The position numbers and the translations under genes were made by a program. A stretch of DNA of 64,000 nucleotides. Source: Asaia prunellae JCM 25354. Lineage in GTDB: Bacteria; Pseudomonadota; Alphaproteobacteria; Acetobacterales; Acetobacteraceae. Of this stretch, positions 32,179-41,172 are shown piece after piece. The notes under the pieces are model-generated. The model was not told the DNA's origin, did no database searches, and saw only the letters and a program-made list of their open reading frames with translations. Numbering within the stretch: position 1 is the first letter of the stretch; each line of letters starts with the position of its first letter. The stretch lies in assembly GCF_000613885.1 (NCBI RefSeq), contig NZ_BAJV01000005.1:62001-126000 (forward strand), given 5' to 3'.

Positions 32179-34314
32179 CTATGATACCCGACCCTGTGGA
32201 ATATATTCCTGCAGAATACCGCCTGGCTGAAAGACGTAGATCCGGTCTGCATGCGCGATGGTGGCCGGACGATGGGCGACGATAATCTGGGTGATCCGCA
32301 TTTCCCGTAAGGCCGAGGCAACATGCGCCTCTGTCGTCTCGTCCAGATGACTGGTTGCTTCATCGAGGAACAGGATATCGGGTTTGCGATAAAGGGCGCG
32401 GGCCAGAATAATACGTTGTTTTTGTCCTCCCGAGAGGCCGGCACCCATATCGCCAATCAGCGTATCAAACCCCATAGGCATATGCTCGATATCCTGCAGG
32501 ATAGCTGCATGGGTGGCACATTGCCTCAGCCAGTTTTCATCAGGTTCTTCTGCAAAACCGCTGATATTTTCAGCAATTGAACCCGAAAACAGCCCATCAT
32601 CCTGCAAGACTCCGGCTATCCGGTTGCGATAGCCCTCAAGGGTCAGCGCTGTGATGTCGTTACCATCAAGCGTGATCCGGCCACTCGGGATTTCCATCAG
32701 TCCCATGAGTGCTTTGAGAAAAGTGGTTTTGCCGCAGCCTGACGGTCCGACGATAGCAATAATGCGTCCTGCTGGAACGCTCAGCGACACATTCTGGAAA
32801 ATCCAGGGATCATGGGCTCCATATCGTGCAGAAAGATCTTCGCAGGTGAGAGCACCTCTTGCTGAGCCGGGTGTCCCGCTGACAGGACTGGACGGAGCTT
32901 CCTGAGGCTCTGTAGCTGTCATGACAATATCAGACAGACGTTCAGTCTGAACGCTGAGCATGCGGATCTGGAAAGCGCTGTTGATCAGGCTGCCAATCCG
33001 TCCTGCAAACTGATCCTTGTAGGAGAGAAAGGCCACCAGCATACCTACGGTCATGGCTCCTTTCATGACAGCAAAGGCGCCAAGCACCATCATGATCAGG
33101 CGATCTGCCCCGAAAATCAGTTCAGCAAGACGTCCGTAGACAAGGTCATAACGTTGTATGCGCAGCCGGACATTGATGCTGTCTATGATAAGGTTAAGCC
33201 AAGATGCGCGTCGTCGTTCGCGTAACCCCAGCAATTTGACGCTGGCCATGTTGCGGATGGTCTCGATGAAATGGCTTTGCTGACGTGCGTCGAAGACAAT
33301 CTGCTCTTCATTTGCCTCGCGATAAAGACGATAGGTAAACAGACGCAAGGCAACATCAAGAGCGACTGCTACGAAAGCAACGGCGCCCAGCCATCCGCCA
33401 TAGATGAACAGCATGATGCCCATGCCTACAGCCATCAAACCATCCATGATCGTCTGGACCATATCGGTTGTCATGGTTTTCTGGATTGAGGCAATCGCGT
33501 TGAAGCGAGAAAGAACGTCGCCCACATGGCGTTTTGTAAAATAATCGAGCGGTAGGCGTGACAGATGGTTGAACAACCCTGCACTCCACTGCAGCCCGAC
33601 ACGGGTGCCAAGAATGAGCACCGACCATTGTCGCACACAGGAGATCAGCAACTGCAAAAGGAGGAGGAGCGCCACTCCGGAAGCGATGGTAATCAACAAT
33701 TCATGGTCGGATGTCACCACGACTTCATCGATGATCACCTGTGAAACCATCGGCATGATAATGGCAATAGCTTCCAGCCCAAGAGAAAGAACCCCAAGCA
33801 TCAGAAGCGACGAACGCAGTCCCGAGATATGCTGAAACAGGTCACGCAGACGCAGGGTTTCCCGTGCATCTTCTTTGCGGAAATTCTCGTTTGGAAAGAC
33901 TTCGAGCGCTATGCCGGTAAATTCACGTGAAACGACATCGAGACCGAGTACGCGTCGACCGAAGGCGGGATCGTGGATGACAATTTTGTTGCCGGAGACT
34001 TTTGTCAGAACGACAAAATGGGTCAGGCTCCAGTGCAGGATGCATGGCAGACGCAGACCGGACAGCTCATCCAGATCAAGACGTACGGCGCGGGTTGCAA
34101 GCCCGACCCGGTCAGCCGTCATCATCAGATCTTTCAGTGTGCTACCCTTGATTGAAAGCGAGAAACGCCGTCTCAGTGTGGGCAGATCGATGCGATTGCC
34201 GTGATGACCCATGATCATGGCCAGGCAGGCCATGCCGCATTCAGCAGCTTCAACCTGCAGGATCACCGGTGTTTTTGACTGAAAGCCGAACTCAATCGCG
34301 TTAAGCGCTTTCAT
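32179..34314 (-). CDS. peptidase-containing (C39) bacteriocin ABC exporter
   Basis: About 711 aa with three parts: an N-terminal C39 cysteine peptidase (residues 1-130), a six-helix transmembrane domain (about 170-440), and an ATPase domain (about 500-711). The catalytic residues are visible: Gln20 and Cys26 in QVEAAECGMACL, His99 in SLTHFVVL and Asp115 in IHDPAFG. The ATPase has VGPSGCGKTT, LSGGQKQR and LFLDEATSHLD. Such proteins cut the leader of double-glycine peptides and export the mature part. The start overlaps the stop of the HlyD-like gene by 4 bases, and a matching peptide gene lies at 35734-36030. Confidence 0.93.
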   Translation of the reverse strand: MKALNAIEFGFQSKTPVILQVEAAECGMACLAMIMGHHGNRIDLPTLRRRFSLSIKGSTLKDLMMTADRVGLATRAVRLDLDELSGLRLPCILHWSLTHFVVLTKVSGNKIVIHDPAFGRRVLGLDVVSREFTGIALEVFPNENFRKEDARETLRLRDLFQHISGLRSSLLMLGVLSLGLEAIAIIMPMVSQVIIDEVVVTSDHELLITIASGVALLLLLQLLISCVRQWSVLILGTRVGLQWSAGLFNHLSRLPLDYFTKRHVGDVLSRFNAIASIQKTMTTDMVQTIMDGLMAVGMGIMLFIYGGWLGAVAFVAVALDVALRLFTYRLYREANEEQIVFDARQQSHFIETIRNMASVKLLGLRERRRASWLNLIIDSINVRLRIQRYDLVYGRLAELIFGADRLIMMVLGAFAVMKGAMTVGMLVAFLSYKDQFAGRIGSLINSAFQIRMLSVQTERLSDIVMTATEPQEAPSSPVSGTPGSARGALTCEDLSARYGAHDPWIFQNVSLSVPAGRIIAIVGPSGCGKTTFLKALMGLMEIPSGRITLDGNDITALTLEGYRNRIAGVLQDDGLFSGSIAENISGFAEEPDENWLRQCATHAAILQDIEHMPMGFDTLIGDMGAGLSGGQKQRIILARALYRKPDILFLDEATSHLDETTEAHVASALREMRITQIIVAHRPATIAHADRIYVFQPGGILQEYIPQGRVS

Positions 34315-35626
34315 CGTCCACGCACCATTCCACCACTGACCATGTAGATATCGTCACGAACGCTGATCAGAGGGTCGAAAAGCCATTCGTAGAGTTTCCG
34401 TGTGTCAATGGCGATATCTGCCTGAACCGCCATTCCTGCCTGTAGTGGCTTTCGTTTTGAATAAGCCATGACATAGGGCTTATCGGGCAGGATACGTATG
34501 CGATACAGGTTCTGGGCGACGTCGTTACCCTGTCTGACAGGTGCGGGAGGCGAACCGCTATTGGCTGTTCCGCTGATTTCAGTCACTGAAACAGGAGCCC
34601 GCGTAACTTCGACCACTGTGCCGCGGTAAAGGCCAAAGCGTTGATAGGGGTAGGCGTCATAGCGAAGCAGAACCGGTTCGCCTTCGTGTAAGAAGCCGAT
34701 CGAAGCACTGCTGACGAACAGCATCGCTTCAAGCGTATGTCCTGTAGGCAGAAGTGTGGCGAGTGTCTGTCCGGCCTGGACATGCTGACCGCGATTGCTC
34801 CGAATGGCGGTTAGAATGCCATCATCAGGAGCGATGACTACATTGCTTCGCTGGGCCTCGCTTTCGATGGTTTGTTGATCGATTTGGGCAATCTGTTTGT
34901 CGAGGTCGTTCAGATCGTGAGCCTGTTGACTGTCATAGCGTATGAGCCTGGTTGTAAGATCGGCTATCTGGCCTTCGATACCGGAGAGATTTTGCAGGAA
35001 CTGTGCATGACTGCTGAGTAGCTGTGCATAAGTATAGAGCTGGTTCTGAAACTGTGTCTCTGTGACGATATGCTCGGTCTTTGCGGCCTGCATTTTTTTC
35101 ATTGCCGATTCCACGACGGGCAGGACCTTGTTGTCATTATCGATCTGGTGCCGAATTTCTTCATGCTGCTGGGTGAGAAAGCGGATCTGCGTCGCGATAG
35201 ATGTTTTTTCGATCGGGCCATCCTTGATCCTGAGTGCTTTCTGTTTTCTCAGAATCGCACTTTGCTGACGAAGCTGGTTGAGTACCCGTTCCTGCGTCGG
35301 ACCAGAGCTGGATGTGGATTCGATGTTGATGACATACAGCACGTCACCTTTATGGACGTGTCTGCCCTCCTCGGCATTCTGGCAGATATGACGCCTGTGG
35401 AATTGACGGCGATTGTGATGAGGCCTGAAGGCGGTGCCATATATCCTGTAGCATGAACACGCCGTGTATAGACGCCGAGTGCTACATATAGCGCCAATGC
35501 AAGACACAGGATGAGTGTGGCAAAGGCAACAAGACGGAAGGAGAGGGGCTGGATAACTTGAACCCGGCCAAGCCAGGAATGACGTCGAGCGTCGATTGAC
35601 TCCTGTCTGAAAAGATCAGAAGACAT
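34311..35626 (-). CDS. HlyD-family membrane fusion protein of the peptide exporter (one frameshift)
   Basis: Periplasmic adaptor linking the inner-membrane ABC exporter to an outer-membrane channel. A single N-terminal transmembrane helix (ATLILCLALALYVALGVYT) is followed by a lipoyl-like half, a long coiled coil (about residues 110-230, Gln-rich) and a beta-barrel domain. The C-terminal RGR end fits CvaA/NHLM-type adaptors. A G is missing from a GG pair near 35376, where the frame moves from the ISARM segment to EEGRHVHKGD; corrected length is about 438 aa. No TolC-like gene is in the window, so a shared outer-membrane channel is assumed. Confidence 0.87.
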
Positions 35627-35687
35627 CAGAGGTAGGCATTCGGGTCAAAAATCCGGGACTCACGCATAGATATGGATGACTGAAATA

Positions 35688-35727
35688 CCGGTCTGGCAGG
35701 CTGACAATGCCTGACCCGCCAGACCGG
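35688..35727 (-). terminator. hairpin after peptide gene, possible attenuator
   Basis: A perfect 10-base inverted repeat (CCGGTCTGGC / GCCAGACCGG) lies just after the peptide gene stop and before the adaptor gene. On the minus strand it is followed by TATTTC, a weak tail. Partial termination here would give more peptide mRNA than exporter mRNA, as in many bacteriocin operons. Confidence 0.5.
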
Positions 35728-35733
35728 AACCTG

Positions 35734-36030
35734 TCAGGCCTGATTGGCCTTGGCTGCTGCGATGATCCCAGTAATACCAAGCCCTATTGTCTGAACGGCT
35801 TGTGGAACGCCGTTCAGGTTGCGTGATGCAAGGGTATCGACAACTTCGCCAATACCGGTTCCGAGTGTAGTGGCTGGAGTAAGCGCGCTCGCCTTCGGTG
35901 CAGAACCGTTTATGGCGGTGCTTGCCCAGTCGACGATGTTGCCGATTGCACTTCCAAGCTGAGAGCCAAAATTGCTGAAAAAGCCAGCGCCGCTGACGGA
36001 GTCAATTTCGACGATATTCAATTCGCGCAT
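35734..36030 (-). CDS. double-glycine-type bacteriocin/microcin precursor
   Basis: Precursor of 98 aa. The 15-residue leader MRELNIVEIDSVSGA fits the double-glycine rule at every key position: Leu -12, Glu -8, Ile -7, Val -4, Gly -2, Ala -1. Cleavage after Ala15 by the C39 exporter would release about 83 residues starting GFFSNFG. The mature part has no Cys, is rich in Gly, Ala, Ile and Thr, and has repeated small-xxx-small patterns (GSQLGSAIG, GTGIGEVV, GLGITGII) that suit membrane-inserting helices. AAAGG precedes the ATG. No immunity gene is evident. Activity against other bacteria is inferred from leader and context. Confidence 0.8.
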   Translation of the reverse strand: MRELNIVEIDSVSGAGFFSNFGSQLGSAIGNIVDWASTAINGSAPKASALTPATTLGTGIGEVVDTLASRNLNGVPQAVQTIGLGITGIIAAAKANQA

Positions 36031-36378
36031 GGTTTTGACCTTTCGTTCTGAGTTTGAGTCCCTATCCTGACCCAGTTATTTATAATGTTTGTTAAACACG
36101 AATAACTCCACTGATAATTTTTCAATATTTTGCTACTATTATTTTTATATAAAATTATTAGTTATATAGATTGATGAATAGAAGAAAACTGTTCTGTTTT
36201 CCGGAGATCTGACAAGTATCAGGTCCTGATGCCTCCCCCGCTTGGAAAAGAGCAGATCATTGCCTATCAGGGCTGACCCGGATCGTGGTATTTTTTTGAC
36301 GGGATAAATACAGATCTGCTTCGCGATCATCGACTATCGCAAGCCGGTTTCTGTCTTCTCCGGTTTCAGGCAGGTGGA
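36031..36378. promoter_or_regulatory. AT-rich divergent regulatory region
   Basis: About 350 bases between the peptide operon and the LysE gene. The part from about 36060 to 36180 is strikingly AT-rich compared with its surroundings (for example TATTTTTATATAAAATTATTAG) and probably holds the peptide operon promoter. Several TATAAT-like hexamers are present, so I do not assign one. A 61-codon reverse open frame at 36145-36330 shows no coding features. Confidence 0.4.
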
Positions 36379-37017
36379 ATGCTATCCATGACCATGCAGA
36401 CCTGGTGGCTTTTTGTAGTCACCGTTTTCTTCATTTCGGCTACACCAGGGCCTAATATGATGCACGCATTAAGCCGCAGCGTGCAGGTGGGTTTCAAACG
36501 TAGCACTGCTGCCATGGCCGGCTGTGTATCGGCACTGCTTATCGCTCTTGTACTTTCGATGGCTGGTGTTGGTGCTGTTCTGGTTGCCATGCCTCGTCTG
36601 TTCGACGCCATCCGTTATATGGGAGCGGCTTATCTTGTTTATCTGGGAATAAAGGCGTGGCGGTCGAGCGATGAGCAGACCAGACTGCCCAGCGGAGAGA
36701 GTCGCGTCTGTCGGACAGGTATCTGGACCTTATATCGTAATGGCTTTCTGGTCGGAATCAGCAATCCGAAATTGCTGCTTTTTGCGGCAGCGTTTTTTCC
36801 GCAGTTCATAGACCATCACAGGCCGGTACTGCCGCAGTTCGGTATTCTGCTTGTTACCTATCTCTGTTCTGATTCACTCTGGCTTTCGGCCTACGGTCTG
36901 GGCGGCCAGTCGCTCTCGCGCTTTCTTAGCCGCCGTCCCATCAGACGGGCATTCAACCGCGTGACCGCTGTTGTTTTCGTGGCATTTGGTATTGTGATCT
37001 TACGTGCGAAGGCCTGA
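36379..37017 (+). CDS. LysE/RhtB family amino-acid exporter
   Basis: Inner-membrane exporter of about 212 aa with five to six hydrophobic segments. The N-terminal ATPGPNMMHALSRSVQVG and the central RNGFLVGISNPKLLLFAAAFFPQF are hallmarks of the LysE/RhtB family, which exports lysine, homoserine, threonine or similar. The substrate is unassigned. The start could be ATG 36379 or ATG 36391. The 3' end overlaps the convergent alginate-lyase-like gene by 127 bases as currently read; see that entry. Confidence 0.85.
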   Translation: MLSMTMQTWWLFVVTVFFISATPGPNMMHALSRSVQVGFKRSTAAMAGCVSALLIALVLSMAGVGAVLVAMPRLFDAIRYMGAAYLVYLGIKAWRSSDEQTRLPSGESRVCRTGIWTLYRNGFLVGISNPKLLLFAAAFFPQFIDHHRPVLPQFGILLVTYLCSDSLWLSAYGLGGQSLSRFLSRRPIRRAFNRVTAVVFVAFGIVILRAKA

Positions 37018-37712
37018 GCCAGAAGTACCATGCTTGCGCTCAGACCCGTAAGGGTGACGGTCACAGTGTCAGGTGTCGTTCCGATATCTTCAACCGCATG
37101 GGCACCTGTACGAAACACGACTGGAATGGAGAGAGCCTGGCGTGTCAGATGCAGCTGGCTCTGTGTTCCATTGACAAGGGTGGTCAGCTGTCCGTCAGCC
37201 TGTGTCTGAAGGGCAATATGCACCTGATGTGTGGCGTCAACCGTACCGACAGTCACGCCACTGGCTGGTGCATCGTCAATCATGCCGCGGAGCACTATTC
37301 GATCGCCGTCAACCATCAGTCTCAGCAAAGGTGCGCTGTCGTTATCAGGGCCGAGTTCAGCCAGAACAATCTGTCCCGATTTGGGAAAGCGATCGATGTG
37401 GAGGGTCGCGCTGAGAAAAGCAGGAGCATCCTGCACGCGCCAGATACGGCTTTCCGAGAGCTCGGTACGGGGTTGACGGGCGTGGTAGGAAGTTGGTTTG
37501 CGGGCCTCACTGCTGAGCATGATACCGCCCGGCATCAGGCGATAGGACACTGTCTGCGCAGAGCTGAGTGCCGTGGCTGGCTGCACCGAGATGCTGAAAG
37601 GCTGCGTTTCACGCAGCTCAAATCCTGTCGGGTCGAAAAGCGGTGCAGCAAGAGCCTTCGTCACGAAGGGGGCAAGCGCACAGGCCATAAGGAGAAACGA
37701 GCTTGTCTTCAT
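36891..37712 (-). CDS. exported protein resembling PL7-type polysaccharide lyase
   Basis: About 273 aa with a signal peptide (FLLMACALAPFVTKALA). The mature part is beta-rich. The segment ARQPRTELSESR resembles the RTELR motif of alginate lyases of family PL7, and the strand HIDRFPKSGQIVLAELG lies where those enzymes have their QIH strand. The QIH motif itself is not seen, so substrate and activity are doubtful. GGAG precedes ATG 37712. The last 40 or so residues lie inside the convergent LysE gene. An undetected frame error near 37030 would give a shorter end at about 37050 and avoid the overlap. Confidence 0.55.
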   Translation of the reverse strand: MKTSSFLLMACALAPFVTKALAAPLFDPTGFELRETQPFSISVQPATALSSAQTVSYRLMPGGIMLSSEARKPTSYHARQPRTELSESRIWRVQDAPAFLSATLHIDRFPKSGQIVLAELGPDNDSAPLLRLMVDGDRIVLRGMIDDAPASGVTVGTVDATHQVHIALQTQADGQLTTLVNGTQSQLHLTRQALSIPVVFRTGAHAVEDIGTTPDTVTVTLTGLSASMVLLAQAFARKITIPNATKTTAVTRLNARLMGRRLRKRESDWPPRP

Positions 37713-37732
37713 GATGAAAACTCCAAACATAG

Positions 37733-38350
37733 TCAGACAGGATCCGGGGTTACGCAGCTCTGTAAAAACCGGGTCAATGCGCGCCCGCGATGACTGGTCG
37801 CATTCTTCTCATCAGATGAGAGTTCGGCAAAACTGCGGCAATCGCCCTGCGGGACAAAGATCGGATCATAGCCATGACCCTGATCACCGCGTGGTGGCCA
37901 GCAGACCTCGCCTTCGCAACGTCCTTCGGTAAAGCGTGTTGTACCATCGGGCCAGGCAAGGCAGAGTACGGCGACGAAAGCGGCTTTTTTGTCGGGCGAT
38001 GCGCCCATTTCGTCGTGAACACGCTGCATGGCGAGCGTCATGTTGCCGTCTGGCCCGGCCCAGCGTGCCGAATAAACACCAGGGCGACCGTCGAGTGCCG
38101 CAACGCAAAAGCCGGAATCGTCGGACAGTGCGGGTAAACCGGTAGCTTTTGCAGCAGCCAGAGCCTTGATGGCGGCATTGCCTTCAAAACTGTCTGCCGT
38201 TTCTTCCGGCTCGGCTAGTCCAAGTTCGGCAGCGGAGACAATTTCAATCCCGCTTTCGGCAAGCAAGGCGCGGAATTCAACCAGCTTTCCCTTGTTATGG
38301 CTGGCGAGCACAATGCGCTCGCCCCTTTGCAGACGCCGCTCGCTGCTCAC
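37733..38350 (-). CDS. rdgB: XTP/dITP pyrophosphatase (RdgB/HAM1)
   Basis: Removes non-canonical purine nucleoside triphosphates from the pool. The family motifs are present: [33 protein letters not shown] and [11 protein letters not shown], followed by SHRGRAL. About 205 aa, the usual length. The start overlaps the rph stop by 4 bases; rph-rdgB is a common bacterial pair. The gene is intact. Confidence 0.95.
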   Translation of the reverse strand: MSSERRLQRGERIVLASHNKGKLVEFRALLAESGIEIVSAAELGLAEPEETADSFEGNAAIKALAAAKATGLPALSDDSGFCVAALDGRPGVYSARWAGPDGNMTLAMQRVHDEMGASPDKKAAFVAVLCLAWPDGTTRFTEGRCEGEVCWPPRGDQGHGYDPIFVPQGDCRSFAELSSDEKNATSHRGRALTRFLQSCVTPDPV

Positions 38351-39078
38351 TTGACGCTCTCAAGAGCGGCGCGCTGGGCATCGAACAGGCGTGACGTGCC
38401 TGTCTTGGCCAAGGCCATAAGGGCATTGAACTCGGCCTCGCTGAATGGCGCGTCTTCAGCCGTGCCCTGAATTTCGACAATGCCGCCTTCGCTGGTCAGG
38501 ACGAAATTCGTATCGGCCTGGGCTGAGCTGTCTTCGATATAATCCAGATCGAGCACCGGGCCAGCTTCGGTCAGGCCACAAGACACGGCAGCCACCTGAG
38601 CGCGCAGCGGCGAGCGTTTGAGCGTGCCAGCCTTGATCTGCTTGTCGAGCGCAATGGCGAGGGCCACCCAAGCGCCGGTAATGGCCGCGCAGCGTGTGCC
38701 GCCATCGGCGTTCAGCACGTCGCAATCGAGTGTGATGGTCATTTCACCAAGAGCACGCAGGTCAACGCAGGCGCGCAGGGCGCGACCGATCAGACGCTGG
38801 ATTTCCTGTGTGCGGCCCGATTGCTTGCCCTTGGCGGCTTCACGATTGCCGCGCGTGTGAGTGGCGCGGGGCAGCATGCCGTATTCGGCAGTGATCCAGC
38901 CCTGCCCCTGACCGCGCAGGAAGGGCGGTACACGGTTTTCAATCGAGGCGGCGCAGAGAACTTCCGTACCTCCTACGCGGATCAGCACCGAACCTTCAGC
39001 GTGGCGGGCAAAGCCCGGCTCGATCGAGACAACGCGGTTTTCATCGGCTTTGCGGCCGGAGGGGCGGATGCTGGACAT
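38347..39078 (-). CDS. rph: ribonuclease PH
   Basis: Phosphorolytic 3' exoribonuclease that trims tRNA precursors; forms a hexamer. The protein (243 aa) starts with [11 protein letters not shown] and contains [33 protein letters not shown] and the catalytic region [20 protein letters not shown], all typical. Length is normal and the frame is intact. It is followed by rdgB with a 4-base overlap. Confidence 0.96.
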   Translation of the reverse strand: MSSIRPSGRKADENRVVSIEPGFARHAEGSVLIRVGGTEVLCAASIENRVPPFLRGQGQGWITAEYGMLPRATHTRGNREAAKGKQSGRTQEIQRLIGRALRACVDLRALGEMTITLDCDVLNADGGTRCAAITGAWVALAIALDKQIKAGTLKRSPLRAQVAAVSCGLTEAGPVLDLDYIEDSSAQADTNFVLTSEGGIVEIQGTAEDAPFSEAEFNALMALAKTGTSRLFDAQRAALESVK

Positions 39079-39167
39079 GATATTCTTTCTGTTCGGGCGT
39101 GTGCACGCTATCGGAAAGAAGCCTTAGCGCGTCAGGCTCCGATTGACAAAAATTCTGGCCATAAAAT

Positions 39168-39998
39168 TCAGGCGAGACATTCGACCTGATCACCCAGTCT
39201 AATAACGCCGGCTCGACGGATGATGGCGTTCTGACCGAACATGACTCCACCTGGTCGGTGTCGGAACGCTGTCATGGTTCTGAGTGGCTCACGAGGTACA
39301 GGAATATGACCGGTTTCCTGATCAATGGTCGTGACGATGCAGCGACTGCATGGTTTGACAAGTTCCAGCTCTACCATCCCGATCTTCAGAATGCGCCACT
39401 CATCTTCGGCCCAGGGTGCTTCGGTTTCGACTACAATATTGGGTCTGAACCGCTCCATGGGTACAGGTTGGTCAAGGCGTTCGTTCAGTGCTGCAAGAGA
39501 GGCCGTGCTGGTTACGAGAAGCGGAAAACCATCGGCGAAGCTCACACTGCCGAACCCGGTGGGTCTTGCCTGTTCCGGTGTTGCCATATGGACGATACGA
39601 CAGGGTGTTTGCAGGACCTTGCTCATCCAGTCTGCGGCCTGTTCTCCTGCATCACGGGCCTCGATGTTGCGGTCCTTCCAGACACTGACAGAGAGAACAG
39701 ATGCATCCGGGCCTGGAGGGGCAAGTCGCAAGGGAGGAACCGCCTCGGCTGAAAGGATGAGTCCGTCAGCGTCAAGGAAGGTCCTGACAGGGGCCATGGC
39801 AGGATGCTGGCGCTGGGTCATGAATATGCCTTCTGGTGAAACCACCAGCCAGCGCCTGTCTCCCTTTGGTCCCCAGGGTTCCAGATCCAGTGTCTCAACG
39901 TCAATGCGGTGCAGGCTTTTGACTGGATGGATGTATAAGGCAGCGATGCGGGTCAAGAACAGGACTCCAGATCCGGGTGGTACAGTCCGTCGGACCAT
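39168..39998 (-). CDS. MOSC domain protein (YcbX/mARC-like)
   Basis: About 276 aa with an N-terminal MOSC beta-barrel (ALYIHPVKSLHRIDVETL, WGPKGDRRWLVV) and a C-terminal MOSC domain. The latter has FRPNIVVETEAPWAEDEW and the conserved Cys in KPCSRCIVTTID, which in this family binds the molybdenum cofactor. The relatives YcbX and mARC reduce N-hydroxylated compounds. ATG 39998 is chosen because AGGAGG lies 5 bases upstream. It is divergent from hrcA by 39 bases. Confidence 0.85.
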   Translation of the reverse strand: MVRRTVPPGSGVLFLTRIAALYIHPVKSLHRIDVETLDLEPWGPKGDRRWLVVSPEGIFMTQRQHPAMAPVRTFLDADGLILSAEAVPPLRLAPPGPDASVLSVSVWKDRNIEARDAGEQAADWMSKVLQTPCRIVHMATPEQARPTGFGSVSFADGFPLLVTSTASLAALNERLDQPVPMERFRPNIVVETEAPWAEDEWRILKIGMVELELVKPCSRCIVTTIDQETGHIPVPREPLRTMTAFRHRPGGVMFGQNAIIRRAGVIRLGDQVECLA

Positions 39999-40037
39999 GG
40001 CCCCTCCTGTAGAGCACGTCACGTGAAAGGGCAGTGT

Positions 40038-41084
40038 ATGATCGATCTTTCAAGCCTGCCGGGCGGTATGGATGCCCGATCAGCCAAGATCCTGCGTGAG
40101 ATTGTCGAGCAATATATGGAGACGGGTGATCCGGTCGCCAGCAAGACTCTTGCCCAGCGGCTTACGCCTTCTCTTTCTCCCGCCACCATTCGCAATGTCA
40201 TGGCTGAGTTGACCCAGGCGGGCCTCCTGTTCAGTCCTCATGTTTCGGCTGGGCGTCTTCCCACAGAAAAAGGTGTTCGCCTTTTCGTGGATGGGCTTTT
40301 GCAATTCGGTGCCCTTGATGATGTGGAAAGGGCTCACATTGCCAGCAGATTGGCGCTCAAGGGGCGCTCGATGCAGGAAACTCTTGCCGAAGCCTCGTCA
40401 ATGTTGTCGGGGCTCTCCGCGGCTGCCGGGCTGGTTCTGGCACCGAAAGGCGACGGAGCACTCAAACATATCGAATTCGTGGCTCTTGGGCCGGGAAAGG
40501 CTCTGGTCATTCTGGTAGCGGCTGATGGTCAGGTAGAAAACCGCATGATCGAGACTCCTCCCGGTCTGCCTCCTTCCGCCTTGGTCGAAGCGGGGAACTA
40601 TCTGAACTCGCTTCTGGGTGATGTGACACTCAGTGCACTTCGCCAGCGCGTTTCGGAAAACCTTCAGCAGAACAGATCAGATCTCGACTCGCTGGCTGCC
40701 AGCGTGATCGAAAGCGGCCTGGCCATGTGGGATGAGCAGCACGGTACGCTGTATCTGCGTGGTCAGGGTAATCTTCTCACTGATATTACCGAGATCGAGA
40801 AACTGACTACGATCCAGATGCTCTTTGAGCGGCTCGAAGCGCAGGAAACCATGTTGCGTCTGTTGCAGCTCGCGCAGGACTCGGATGGGGTACGAATCTA
40901 TATCGGCGCGGAAAGCGGGTTTTTCGGAATGTCGGGCGTCTCGATGGTGGTTGCTCCGGCGCGCAACGAAACCAACAGGATTGTAGGGGCAATCGGGGTA
41001 ATCGGCCCTACGCGCCTCAACTACGGTCGGATTGTACCGGTTGTGGATTACACGGCCAGGGTTATAGGCCGTCTCCTGAGCTGA
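40038..41084 (+). CDS. hrcA: heat-inducible transcription repressor HrcA
   Basis: Repressor of groESL and dnaK-type operons through CIRCE sites. About 348 aa. The N-terminal winged helix shows LREIVEQYMETGDPVASKTL and SPATIRNVMAELTQAGLL, followed by HVSAGRLPTEKGVRLFVDG. The C-terminal part ends with GVIGPTRLNYGRIVPVVDY, typical of HrcA. No CIRCE element is visible upstream, and the usual downstream partner grpE is absent; bfd follows instead. Start ATG 40038 is preferred over GTG 40023 because AAAGGGC lies just before it. Confidence 0.95.
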   Translation: MIDLSSLPGGMDARSAKILREIVEQYMETGDPVASKTLAQRLTPSLSPATIRNVMAELTQAGLLFSPHVSAGRLPTEKGVRLFVDGLLQFGALDDVERAHIASRLALKGRSMQETLAEASSMLSGLSAAAGLVLAPKGDGALKHIEFVALGPGKALVILVAADGQVENRMIETPPGLPPSALVEAGNYLNSLLGDVTLSALRQRVSENLQQNRSDLDSLAASVIESGLAMWDEQHGTLYLRGQGNLLTDITEIEKLTTIQMLFERLEAQETMLRLLQLAQDSDGVRIYIGAESGFFGMSGVSMVVAPARNETNRIVGAIGVIGPTRLNYGRIVPVVDYTARVIGRLLS

Positions 41085-41095
41085 GATATTTTTTA

Positions 41096-41130
41096 AGAAT
41101 CACTCGCAATTTACAGTTGCGATTGGTTCT
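41096..41130. promoter_or_regulatory. Fur-like dyad upstream of bfd
   Basis: AGAATCACTCGCAA and TTGCGATTGGTTCT form an inverted repeat (11 of 14 pairs) with a 7-base spacer, between hrcA and bfd. Each arm resembles the Fur half-site family TTGCGAATGATTCTC. Similar arms occur upstream of bfr. Confidence 0.55.
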
Positions 41131-41172
41131 CAAACGCTGTTACGGTCGGGCCGTTCTGAAGTGGAATGGCTG

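Noticed and set aside
36145-36330. Small reverse open frame upstream of the peptide gene as an immunity gene
   Set aside because: It lies in the AT-rich promoter region, lacks a ribosome binding site and transmembrane segments, and looks non-coding.
39990-40040. CIRCE element in front of hrcA
   Set aside because: I searched for TTAGCACTC-N9-GAGTGCTAA type sequence and found nothing close.
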